Origin: a virus
IMG/VR virus record: IMGVR_UViG_3300035670_005521
Span: 1-32,571 of that record
Reading direction: 5' to 3' (one strand)
Length of the DNA stretch: 32,571 nt
In this document: in pieces, positions 1 to 7,268 of the stretch
Layout: each line of letters opens with the position of its first letter
Numbering within the stretch: position 1 is the first letter of the stretch
Program-made: the position numbers and the translations under genes
The notes under the pieces: generated by a model
Seen by the model: the letters and a program-made list of their open reading frames with translations, nothing else
Databases searched by the model: none
Told to the model about the DNA's origin: nothing

Positions 1-614
1 CGTCTTCAACGGGGTCGGGTACGGTTTCGTTAACTTCTAAAGAGCAGATTGACGCATTTATCCAGCAGGCCGAGCAGCGGATCTACAACTCGGTTCAGTT
101 CCCTGACTTCCGAAAAAATCAAACGGGTACGACGACTGGAAGCAATAAGTACTTGGCCACGCCTGTAGATTTCCTTGCGCCCTACTCTTTGGCGGTTGTG
201 GACCCCACGACGGGTGATTACGAGTACTTGCTAAACAAAGACGTCAACTACATCCGGGCGGCTTATCCGAACCCAACGACGACTGGGGTTCCCAAGTACT
301 ACGCTCTGTTTGATAAGAACACATTCATCCTTGCTCCGACGCCAGCTGCCAACTACACGATGGAGTTGCACTATTTCTACTATCCTGAGTCGATTGTTAC
401 TGCCGGTACGACTTGGCTTGGCGATAACTTTGATTCTGCTCTTCTGTATGGCGCGCTCATTGAGGCGTACACGTTTATGAAGGGTGAGGCTGACGTCATT
501 GCTGGATACAACAAGCGCTACGAAGAGGCAATGATCCTGGCTAAACGTCTGGGTGATGGCATGGATCGTCGTGACGCATACCGATCTGGCCAGGTCAGAT
601 TGTCGGTGAACTAA
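1..614 (+). CDS. Head-to-tail adaptor protein, SU10-type (5' partial)
   Basis: The reading frame is open from position 3, so the gene begins upstream of the window. An ATG or TTG near 153 would only be an internal codon. The visible 203 residues have a helix with EQIDAFIQQAEQRIY, then YLATPVDFLAPYSLAVV, a YYALF strand and a C-terminal helix (LLYGALIEAYTFMKGE) with a basic end. This pattern matches the phage adaptor family typified by phage SU10, which forms the ring between portal and tail nozzle in podoviruses. The family call is from recognition of the sequence pattern. The downstream structural genes agree with it. The stop is followed by the next ATG after one base, so the two are translated together. 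Confidence 0.7.
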   Translation, partial: SSTGSGTVSLTSKEQIDAFIQQAEQRIYNSVQFPDFRKNQTGTTTGSNKYLATPVDFLAPYSLAVVDPTTGDYEYLLNKDVNYIRAAYPNPTTTGVPKYYALFDKNTFILAPTPAANYTMELHYFYYPESIVTAGTTWLGDNFDSALLYGALIEAYTFMKGEADVIAGYNKRYEEAMILAKRLGDGMDRRDAYRSGQVRLSVN

Positions 615-615
615 C

Positions 616-1032
616 ATGGCCTTTACTGGCAACTTTACTTGTGACTCCTTTAAGACGGAGCTTTTGAATGGCGACGTGGATTTTAGTGCGGATACTTTCA
701 AGATCGCCCTATACACCAACGACGCTTCACTCACTGCCTCCACGACTGCGTACACAACTACTGGTGAGGTTTCTGCTTCGGGCTATACGGCGGGTGGCAA
801 TACGCTTACTGCTACGGTAGGAGCTACAGCTGGTACGTCATTCGTTAACTTCGATAACACGTCTTGGTCTGGGGCGTTCACTGCTCGTGGCGCTCTGATC
901 TACAAATTCAACGGGACCACAAACCCCGCTGTTTGCGTTCTGGACTTCGGTGCAGACCGTACCTCAACTACTACGTTCACGGTTCAATTCCCGGCAACGA
1001 GTAGTACAACCGCTCTTATTCGCCTAGCCTAA
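616..1032 (+). CDS. Ser/Thr-rich phage structural protein, paralogue A
   Basis: This 138-residue protein begins MAFTGNFTCDSFKTELL and is rich in Thr, Ser and Ala with beta-type alternation. It carries TFKIALYTNDASL and TGEVSASGYTAGGNTL, both of which have counterparts in the protein encoded at 2468-2926, so the two are paralogues. It lies between the adaptor gene and tail genes and is probably a virion surface or tail component. The exact role (decoration, collar or fibre base) cannot be told from sequence. It has a weak Shine-Dalgarno and starts one base after the adaptor stop. Its many Ser/Thr residues could accept sugars, which matters because a DUF115 glycosyltransferase-like gene follows directly. 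Confidence 0.6.
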   Translation: MAFTGNFTCDSFKTELLNGDVDFSADTFKIALYTNDASLTASTTAYTTTGEVSASGYTAGGNTLTATVGATAGTSFVNFDNTSWSGAFTARGALIYKFNGTTNPAVCVLDFGADRTSTTTFTVQFPATSSTTALIRLA

Positions 1033-1041
1033 GGAGAAACA

Positions 1042-2466
1042 ATGACATTTGCAGCTGGTGTTTTTTCGGAACCGCCTGTTGTTGTGGTGACCAATCGTCG
1101 CCCAGCAGAAAAAGACATCTACAAAGAGATGTGGTCCAAACCTGAGTACCGAAAGATCGCCCCAGGCGAACATGTCGTGTTTGACTTTTTAGAGCAGGCC
1201 AAGCCCAAGAGCGGTGAGTCAATTTTAGATCTTGGCTGCGGAACTGGCCGTGGATCATTGGCCCTGGCAGCGTTTGGCAATCTAGACGTGACGATGGTTG
1301 ACTTTGCGGACAACTGCCTGGATGACGACATCCGGCCTATGCTTGAAACCCAAAGCCATGTCATGCGCTTCGTTGAAGCAGATCTCACAAAAGAGTTACC
1401 GGTTCAGGCCACTTATGGCTACTGCACCGACGTGCTTGAGCATGTTCATCCAGATTACGTAGATACGGTTCTGGATAATTGCCTCAAGGCATGCAAGCAT
1501 GTTTTCTTCCAGATCTCGACCGTGGATGATGTTATGGGGGCTATGATCGGCCATCCGCTTCATCTGACGGTACAGCCTTACAGCTGGTGGCTTAAGAAGT
1601 TCATTGACCGCAACTGTGCGATCCATTGGTCCCGCGAGGACTCCAATGCGTGCCTATTCTATGTTTCCTCCTGGACTCCGGTTGAGGACATGGAGATACA
1701 CGGAGAGCTAAACTGCGGCCTTGAGAAGATCAAGGAAAATGTTCGTCACAACATCAAGCTAGGCTTTCAGCAGGTCCAGCCCCATCCGACAAACGGCGTC
1801 GAGGTGATGATTGTTGGTGGCGGACCTTCGCTGGCCAAGAACATCGACACGATCCGCAAAATGCGTGAGCAGGGAACCAAATTAATTTGCCTGAACAATG
1901 CGTATCAGTTTTGCCTGGATAATGGGATCAAGCCATCTGCCTACGTGATGGTGGACGCCAGGGAGTTTAATGCTCGGTTTGTGGAAAACATCATCCCCGA
2001 GTGCAAGTATTTCGTCGCTTCTCAATGTGATCCAGAGGTGTTTGCCAAGCTTCCCAAAGAGCAGACATACATCTGGCACACAAGCACTGAGGAGATTAAT
2101 GAGATCCTGGCTGAGCAATATGAGACCTGGTATCCAGTGCCAGGTGGCTCAACAGTCTTGTTGAGAACGATCCCGTTGTTTAGAATGTTGGGATTCAAAC
2201 GTTTCCATGTTTTTGGCTGTGATTCATGCCTAGAAGATGGGGCGCACCATGCCTATGCACAGGCAGAAAACGATGGGCAGTTGGTCATTCCTGTTCGGAT
2301 TGGTGATAAAGTCTTTTCGTGTCACCCCTGGATGGTTTCCCAGGCCAAAGAGTTCATCGACTTAGTCAAGTGCATGGGCGACGTCATGGAGTTAGAAATT
2401 TATGGTGGAATGCTTCACCAAATTTTAGTCGACGGTGCGTCTCGCGCCGATTTAGAGGAGCAATAA
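1042..2466 (+). CDS. SAM-dependent methyltransferase fused to DUF115 (Maf-like) domain
   Basis: A 474-residue two-domain protein. The N-terminal half is a class I methyltransferase: motif I ILDLGCGTGRG starts at residue 61, the acidic strand is DVTMVDFAD, and motif IV is YCTDVLEHVHPD. The C-terminal half, from about residue 250 (VEVMIVGGGPSL), matches DUF115/MptE-like proteins, which include the Maf flagellin glycosyltransferases: LICLNNAYQFCLDNGIKPS, VMVDARE, and PVPGGSTVLLRTIPLFRMLG followed by VFGCDSCL. Such proteins transfer nonulosonic acids or act on pyrophosphate donors. Here a role in glycosylating and methylating a surface target is inferred. It has a strong AAGGAG ribosome site and stops one base before the next ATG. 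It sits between two structural paralogues, which looks like an insertion of an accessory gene. Confidence 0.8.
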   Translation: MTFAAGVFSEPPVVVVTNRRPAEKDIYKEMWSKPEYRKIAPGEHVVFDFLEQAKPKSGESILDLGCGTGRGSLALAAFGNLDVTMVDFADNCLDDDIRPMLETQSHVMRFVEADLTKELPVQATYGYCTDVLEHVHPDYVDTVLDNCLKACKHVFFQISTVDDVMGAMIGHPLHLTVQPYSWWLKKFIDRNCAIHWSREDSNACLFYVSSWTPVEDMEIHGELNCGLEKIKENVRHNIKLGFQQVQPHPTNGVEVMIVGGGPSLAKNIDTIRKMREQGTKLICLNNAYQFCLDNGIKPSAYVMVDAREFNARFVENIIPECKYFVASQCDPEVFAKLPKEQTYIWHTSTEEINEILAEQYETWYPVPGGSTVLLRTIPLFRMLGFKRFHVFGCDSCLEDGAHHAYAQAENDGQLVIPVRIGDKVFSCHPWMVSQAKEFIDLVKCMGDVMELEIYGGMLHQILVDGASRADLEEQ

Positions 2467-2467
2467 A

Positions 2468-2926
2468 ATGGCTGCAACCGCGTGGCAACTTTACAATTCG
2501 GCCAAAAAGTATATTGGCAACGGAACCATTACCCTTGGTAGTGGGGTTTTTAAAATGCTGCTGGCCAACTCGGCTAGTAACACATCTACCTTCACCCTGA
2601 GCACGTACGCCTCGATCACGGGCGAGATCTCTGCTACTGGCGGTTACACCACCGGTGGTAAGAATCTTGTTCCTGCGACCGGACAGTGGACCGTAGGTGC
2701 TTCAGCGAAGCAGATGAAATTCACCTACTCCACGGTGGGCCTGACCTTCACGGCCTCTGGGTCTTCGCTGAGCAACATCAAGTACGCGATCATCCGTAAC
2801 TCGACCGGCGCTGGCGCTGGAAAGCTTTTGTGCTTCTGCCAGCTCTCGTCCGCTCAGTTCAGTGTGTCGTCGCCTAATACTTTGACTGTTCTTCCTGCTG
2901 CGACGGGTGTGTTCACTCTGACCTAA
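2468..2926 (+). CDS. Ser/Thr-rich phage structural protein, paralogue B
   Basis: This 152-residue protein shares TGEISATGGYTTGG, a following leucine strand, and a TFTL/TVLP beta-rich end with the product of 616-1032. The opening helix (WQLYNSAKKYIGNG) resembles small phage proteins of unknown fold found next to tail fibre genes. It is probably a virion component. A GAGGAG ribosome site precedes the ATG. The first part is basic and helical, the rest is beta-rich with many Ser/Thr residues. No enzyme motif is visible. Function beyond 'structural' is not supported by the sequence. Confidence 0.6.
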   Translation: MAATAWQLYNSAKKYIGNGTITLGSGVFKMLLANSASNTSTFTLSTYASITGEISATGGYTTGGKNLVPATGQWTVGASAKQMKFTYSTVGLTFTASGSSLSNIKYAIIRNSTGAGAGKLLCFCQLSSAQFSVSSPNTLTVLPAATGVFTLT

Positions 2927-2938
2927 TAGGAGGTCTCA

Positions 2939-4234
2939 GTGTCGGCAGGCTGGGGCATATCCCCGTACGGGGAAGGCGATTTTGGTGGGTTAAACACCGT
3001 CGTTCCTGACGCCGGAACTGCCTCAATTGTCGGCGCTGCTCCTAACCTATTTTCAGAGTTTTTCATAACGCCCCCATCGGGGGCTGTAGTTGCTGCAGGT
3101 GTTGGACCAGTAGTTTCTTCTGGTGTTGTTCCTGGCTCTGCGGACTTAACATTGCTTGGAGCTGCTCCAAGTACACTGTCTGAGTTCTTTGCAACCCCAG
3201 GAGCTGCAGCGGTAGCAATCGCAGGGGTGGCCCCGCAGTTGGCCACTCAAATTACAGCCCCATCCGGTGCTGTGTCCGTTGTGGGACAGCAAGGCAGCAC
3301 TGGTTCTGTTATTGAGCCAGCTACCGGTTCAATTGTTGCGGCTGGAAGTGCGCCAGCACTTTTCTCAGAATTCTTTATCACCCCTGCGGCCAATGATGCG
3401 GTTATAGCTGGCGTTGCCCCAGAAATTATTCGTGCAGACTCTACCTTAATCACACCAGCAACCGGGGCTGTTTCTACCGGAAATGGCTGGGGCTTTGGTG
3501 GTTGGGGTGATTTGTCGTGGGGTGAAGGTGGTTCTGCTCCGCTTATCGTATTAAGCACCGGGATCATTGCCCAAACTGGAAGTGTAAATATTGTTGGCGC
3601 TGCGCCGTCACTCATTTCAGGGCTTGCGGTTATTCCTGGGTCTGGTGCGGTAGGAATTGTTGGCAATGTGCCTGAGCTGTTCCGTGAGTTCTTTATACAG
3701 CCAGCAACTAACGATCTTGTGATTGCTGGGGGCGCCCCCGAAATTGAGCGAACCTCGGTTTTTGTGCCACCAACTGGCACAGTAACTCTGGCTGGGGCTG
3801 CTCCATCCGTTATCCCTGGCGCTGCAATTACTCCAAATACCGGGGCCATAGCAATAGTCGGTTCTGTTCCCGAAAAAGATGCGGGCATTGTTCCTGGTAG
3901 CGGAGCGCTTGCTGTTGTTGGGCACGCCCCGACAGTTCCGATTGAAAGAGTTATAACGCCGACTGGTGGCGCTGCAATTGTAGGATCTGCCCCAGTTGTA
4001 ATTGTGCGGGGGTCGATAATTACACCGACTACGGGTACACTATCTGTAGTTGGCTACGCTCCTGGTACAGCCAGGGCCGTGGTAATAACGCCAAGCACCG
4101 GCGCACTTGTAGTTGCTGGGTCTAGACCCACAGTAAACAACCCGAATTGGTCTAACATTGATGATGCTCAGGCTCCAAATTGGTCAAATATCAGCGATGC
4201 GCAGACCCCGAATTGGTTGCCGGTAGCGGCATAG
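2939..4234 (+). CDS. Repeat-rich tail protein with AAP repeats
   Basis: A 431-residue protein starting at GTG, chosen because AGGAGG lies at 2928-2933 with good spacing. Nearly the whole chain is a degenerate repeat of roughly 22-30 residues with the core TPxTGAxxIVGxAP, alternating with a longer form containing LFSEFFITPA and NDAVIAGVAPEI. Two Gly-Trp patches occur (SAGWGISPYGEG at the N-terminus and GWGFGGWGDLSWGEGG near residue 185). The C-terminus has three NWSNI/NWLPV copies. The composition is low in charge and rich in Ala, Gly, Val, Pro and Thr, as in beta-solenoid or bead-like fibre proteins. A tail spike or fibre shaft role is inferred from composition and the neighbouring S74 fibre. 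Confidence 0.6.
   Translation: MSAGWGISPYGEGDFGGLNTVVPDAGTASIVGAAPNLFSEFFITPPSGAVVAAGVGPVVSSGVVPGSADLTLLGAAPSTLSEFFATPGAAAVAIAGVAPQLATQITAPSGAVSVVGQQGSTGSVIEPATGSIVAAGSAPALFSEFFITPAANDAVIAGVAPEIIRADSTLITPATGAVSTGNGWGFGGWGDLSWGEGGSAPLIVLSTGIIAQTGSVNIVGAAPSLISGLAVIPGSGAVGIVGNVPELFREFFIQPATNDLVIAGGAPEIERTSVFVPPTGTVTLAGAAPSVIPGAAITPNTGAIAIVGSVPEKDAGIVPGSGALAVVGHAPTVPIERVITPTGGAAIVGSAPVVIVRGSIITPTTGTLSVVGYAPGTARAVVITPSTGALVVAGSRPTVNNPNWSNIDDAQAPNWSNISDAQTPNWLPVAA
2996..4126 (+). repeat. Tandem degenerate AAP-type coding repeats
   Basis: This is the repeat array inside the tail protein at 2939-4234. Each unit encodes a Thr-Pro-x-(Ser/Thr)-Gly-Ala turn, a short Val/Ile-rich strand, and a Gly-x-Ala-Pro turn. 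Units differ at the DNA level, so the repeat is old or selected at protein level rather than a recent expansion. Four units carry the longer LFxEFF(I/A)xP variant. Confidence 0.7.
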
Positions 4235-4243
4235 GAGCAATAA

Positions 4244-5965
4244 ATGGCAAGCACATGGTCTTCCCTAAAATTTGAACTGATCGGCACAGGTGAGCAAGCT
4301 GGCACCTGGGGCACAACAACTAACGCAAACCTTGGTGATGCTATTGAGCAGGCCATTGGTGGCAAAGCGGACATCACGATGTCCAGCACGTCTGAGACGC
4401 TTACGCTCACAGATACCACGGCTCTTCAAGATGCCCGAGCACTTTATCTAAATTTGTCCGGCACGCCTGGTGGAGCTGCGACCTTAAACGTCCCAGCCGT
4501 TGAGAAGGCATACATCGTAAGAAACGGCACGAACCAACAGGTCACGGTCAAGGTGACTGGCCAGACTGGTGTTGTTGTACCCACCGGCAAGGTTATGGCG
4601 CTCTATGACAACGGAACAGACGTTGTTGACACCATTACTCACCTGACGTCACTGACTCTTGGATCTGCGCTGCCGGTTGCTTCGGGTGGTACAGGCGTAA
4701 CAACATCTACTGGCTCTGGTTCGGTGGTGTTGTCCACTTCGCCAACGCTTACAACGCCCAATCTTGGAACACCGTCTGCCGCCACGCTGACAAATGCAAC
4801 AGGGCTTCCACTTTCGACTGGTGTAACAGGTCAACTTCCACTAGCAAATGGTGGTACAGGCGCGAACCTGGTTGACCCTAACGCTGACAGAATTCTGTTT
4901 TGGGATGATTCCGCTGGCGCGGTAACGTTCTTGTCTACCGGCACTGGCGTTTCAATCTCTGGCACTACTTTATCCGCCACAGGAACAGGTGGAACGGTAA
5001 CTTCTGTCAGCGGAACCGGAACGGTCCAGGGCCTCACTCTTTCTGGCACTGTCACGTCCTCAGGCAGCTTGACCCTTGGTGGATCTCTTTCAGCGGTTAA
5101 CCTCGCTTCGCAAGTGACGGGTACGCTCCCAATTGGAAATGGGGGAACGGGTGCTGCGCTTGTTGATCCAAACGCTGACCGAATTTTGTTCTGGGATGAC
5201 TCCGCCGGGGCCACCGCTTTTCTCGCCACGGGCACTGGACTTTCCATTAGTGGGACGACTATTTCTGCCACGAACAACGGTACTGTGACATCAATCACCG
5301 CAGGGACGTATTTAACGGGCGGCACTATTACAACGTCCGGGACCATTGCGGTAGATGCAACTACAACAAACACAGCATCCAAAGTTGTAGCGCGAGACGC
5401 TTCTGGTAACTTTTCTGCTGGGACGATTACCGCATCTCTTTCAGGAAATGCTTCTACAGCAACATCAGCCGCAACATGGACAACCTCCCGCACTCTAACA
5501 ATTGGCGCTACTGGTAAGTCTGTAAATGGCTCAGGAAACGTAACCTGGACCTTGGCAGAAGTTACCGGAACCACTGGAACGCCTCAGTTTGGCTCACTAG
5601 GCGTCGGTACCGCGGCTTCAGGAACGACTGGTGAAATCCGGGCAACAAACAACGTTACGGCCTACTACTCTGACGAGCGGCTCAAGACCAAGCTTGGCAA
5701 CATTGAAAACGCTCTTGACAAGATCTGCAACCTGTCTGGCTTCTATTACGAAGCAAACGAAGTTGCCCAGGAGCTGGGATACAAGGTCGAGCGCGAGGTC
5801 GGTGTATCCGCTCAAGAAGTCCAGCGTGTGTTGCCAGAGGTGGTGGTACCGGCCCCAATCAGCGATAAATACCTAACGGTCCGCTATGAAAAGCTGGTCC
5901 CGCTGCTCATCGAAGCAATTAAGGAATTGAAAGCTGAGTTGGAGGCTCTGAAAAATGGCGCTTAA
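4244..5965 (+). CDS. Tail fibre with C-terminal peptidase S74 chaperone domain
   Basis: A 573-residue fibre. The N-terminal part begins MASTWSSLKFELIGTGEQAGTWG, a common phage fibre opening (GTGEQAGTWGxTTN). The middle is a Gly/Thr/Ser-rich beta shaft containing GNGGTG motifs and a duplicated block of about 50 residues. The C-terminus is an intramolecular chaperone of the peptidase S74 family: SDERLK with Ser476, then ALDKICNLSGFYYE, GVSAQEVQRVLPE and YEKLVPLLIEAIKELK. In known S74 proteins this domain trimerises the fibre and then cuts itself off at a site just before the SDxRLK region, so the mature fibre would end near residue 475. AGGAG precedes the ATG. It overlaps the next gene by 11 bases. 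Confidence 0.88.
   Translation: MASTWSSLKFELIGTGEQAGTWGTTTNANLGDAIEQAIGGKADITMSSTSETLTLTDTTALQDARALYLNLSGTPGGAATLNVPAVEKAYIVRNGTNQQVTVKVTGQTGVVVPTGKVMALYDNGTDVVDTITHLTSLTLGSALPVASGGTGVTTSTGSGSVVLSTSPTLTTPNLGTPSAATLTNATGLPLSTGVTGQLPLANGGTGANLVDPNADRILFWDDSAGAVTFLSTGTGVSISGTTLSATGTGGTVTSVSGTGTVQGLTLSGTVTSSGSLTLGGSLSAVNLASQVTGTLPIGNGGTGAALVDPNADRILFWDDSAGATAFLATGTGLSISGTTISATNNGTVTSITAGTYLTGGTITTSGTIAVDATTTNTASKVVARDASGNFSAGTITASLSGNASTATSAATWTTSRTLTIGATGKSVNGSGNVTWTLAEVTGTTGTPQFGSLGVGTAASGTTGEIRATNNVTAYYSDERLKTKLGNIENALDKICNLSGFYYEANEVAQELGYKVEREVGVSAQEVQRVLPEVVVPAPISDKYLTVRYEKLVPLLIEAIKELKAELEALKNGA
4835..5275 (+). repeat. Duplicated 50-residue shaft block in the tail fibre
   Basis: Residues 198-247 (4835-4984) and 295-344 (5126-5275) of the fibre are near copies: both run LPxxNGGTGAxLVDPNADR, ILFWDDSAGA, a TGTGxSISGTT strand and an SAT end. 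They are 97 residues apart. The DNA has diverged at third positions, so the duplication is not very recent. Confidence 0.8.
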
Positions 5966-7232
5966 TGCATCCGGTCCAATTAGCCTGGCAGGTTCCACTA
6001 CAGGTCAGTCAATCGCAATTGAGTTGGGGCTTTCTGCTACAGGAACAATCTCTCTAAACGACGCAGCCGTAAGGGGGCTTGCAGGGGTCGCGTCTGGCGC
6101 GATTGTGATGCCAACAGACTTCTGGGGTAAGTCGAACCTTCCGGTTGGTCAGCTTTATGTAAGTGGATTAAATTATTATGGTTGCTTGGGAACTGGAGTA
6201 AATACTGGGGCAAGTGGCCCACTGCAGGTTGGAGCCCTTAGTGATTGGTATGTATTTAATGTTTCCTCTAACGGTAACTTTTCTTTTGGGGTAAGGGGAA
6301 ATGGTACGCTATGGGCTACTGGATCAAGTGGATCTTACACCGGCCAGCTTGGATTAAATGATATTAATATTAGCAGGTCGTCTCCAACTCAAATTGGCGC
6401 GCTTACAAATTGGTTAAATGTTGCCCCTACTAATACTGGCGGGCTTGCCGTAAAAAATAACGGGACATTGTGGGCTTGGGGCCGAAACCAGTTTGGAGAG
6501 CTGGGTCAAAGTGATACAGTTGCAAGATCTTCTCCTGTACAAATTGGAGCTTTAACAAACTGGGAAAAAGTGGCCGGCTTAAGTATTTCATGTTTAGCTA
6601 AAAAAACAGATGGCACACTGTGGGCATGGGGATGGGGAAGTGCGGGACTTATTGGAGATAATACTACTATAAACAGATCATCTCCTGTCCAGGTTGGAGC
6701 TTTAACAACCTGGAAAAACATAGGAAGAGCCCCAGAGACAGCGTTTGCCACCAATACATCTAATCAAATTTTTGTATTTGGGTCGGGCAATACTGGGGTC
6801 ACTGGACTAAATTCTACAATCAATAAATCGTCTCCAACTCAAATTGGCGCTCTAACAAATTGGTTAAGGCCGGGCAATTCTGGGCAAACGAATAGACAAT
6901 CATTCATTAAAACAGACGGCACTTTGTGGTGTGTTGGTTATCAAAGATACGGTCAATTTGGAATTAACCTTAAAGTATATCCATCGTATCTTGACAAAAG
7001 ATCCTCTCCGGTTCAAGCTTTGGGAACAGATTGGGTGTATTCTTGTCTAGGTGATCAAGCACAACACGCCCTTAAGTCTACTGGAACATGGTGGGCTGTT
7101 GGAAGCAATAGTGCTTTTGGAGCTGCTAACGCGTTTTCTGGATACAGAAGTTCTTGGATTCAGGTTGGGTCTGCTACAAACTGGAGGCATTTAAGCTTTG
7201 GAGAAAGAAGCGTAGCCTGTATAAATGATTAA
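5955..7232 (+). CDS. RCC1-repeat beta-propeller tail protein (probable receptor-binding protein)
   Basis: A 425-residue protein. Residues 1-60 (MALNASGPISLAGSTTGQSI ... VMPTDFWGKS) are an N-terminus seen on many phage tail and fibre proteins and probably dock it on the tail. Residues 65-425 are RCC1-like repeats of about 50 residues with G(T/Q)LWAxGxNxxGQLG and SSPxQ(I/V)GALTNW cores, about six to seven blades, giving a predicted seven-bladed beta-propeller. GGAGG precedes the ATG, which lies inside the end of the S74 fibre gene. Hand counts show 63% GC at 6061-6120 but 37% at 6241-6300, so the propeller part seems to have a different origin from the anchor. A binding role is inferred; no catalytic motif is visible. 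Confidence 0.75.
   Translation: MALNASGPISLAGSTTGQSIAIELGLSATGTISLNDAAVRGLAGVASGAIVMPTDFWGKSNLPVGQLYVSGLNYYGCLGTGVNTGASGPLQVGALSDWYVFNVSSNGNFSFGVRGNGTLWATGSSGSYTGQLGLNDINISRSSPTQIGALTNWLNVAPTNTGGLAVKNNGTLWAWGRNQFGELGQSDTVARSSPVQIGALTNWEKVAGLSISCLAKKTDGTLWAWGWGSAGLIGDNTTINRSSPVQVGALTTWKNIGRAPETAFATNTSNQIFVFGSGNTGVTGLNSTINKSSPTQIGALTNWLRPGNSGQTNRQSFIKTDGTLWCVGYQRYGQFGINLKVYPSYLDKRSSPVQALGTDWVYSCLGDQAQHALKSTGTWWAVGSNSAFGAANAFSGYRSSWIQVGSATNWRHLSFGERSVACIND
6378..6867 (+). repeat. Near-identical 40-bp direct repeats in the RCC1 gene
   Basis: 6378-6417 and 6828-6867 both encode SSPTQIGALTNWL and differ at only a few bases. Diverged copies lie near 6528 and 6678 (SSPVQIGALTNW and SSPVQVGALTTW). 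The close DNA match between distant blades suggests recent duplication or gene conversion within the propeller. Confidence 0.75.
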
Positions 7233-7268
7233 AATTTTAATTCTACTGTTCTGAGTATTTAAAATTTA

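Noticed and set aside
231-755. 174-codon minus-strand frame across the adaptor and next gene
   Set aside because: Crosses two well-supported + strand genes and shows no known motif.
3247-3888. 213-codon minus-strand frame opposite the repeat-rich tail protein
   Set aside because: Low-complexity product made by reading the AAP repeat backwards; no start signal and no recognisable fold.
4831-5574. 247-codon open frame on the minus strand opposite the S74 tail fibre
   Set aside because: It mirrors the Gly/Thr-rich shaft codons; the Val/Pro-rich product has no domain and no ribosome site, and the + strand fibre is well supported.
7233-7268. AT-rich inverted stretch before the sulfotransferase gene as a terminator or promoter
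   Set aside because: The TAAAATT/AATTTAA match is low-complexity, lacks a GC stem, and no good -35/-10 pair is present.
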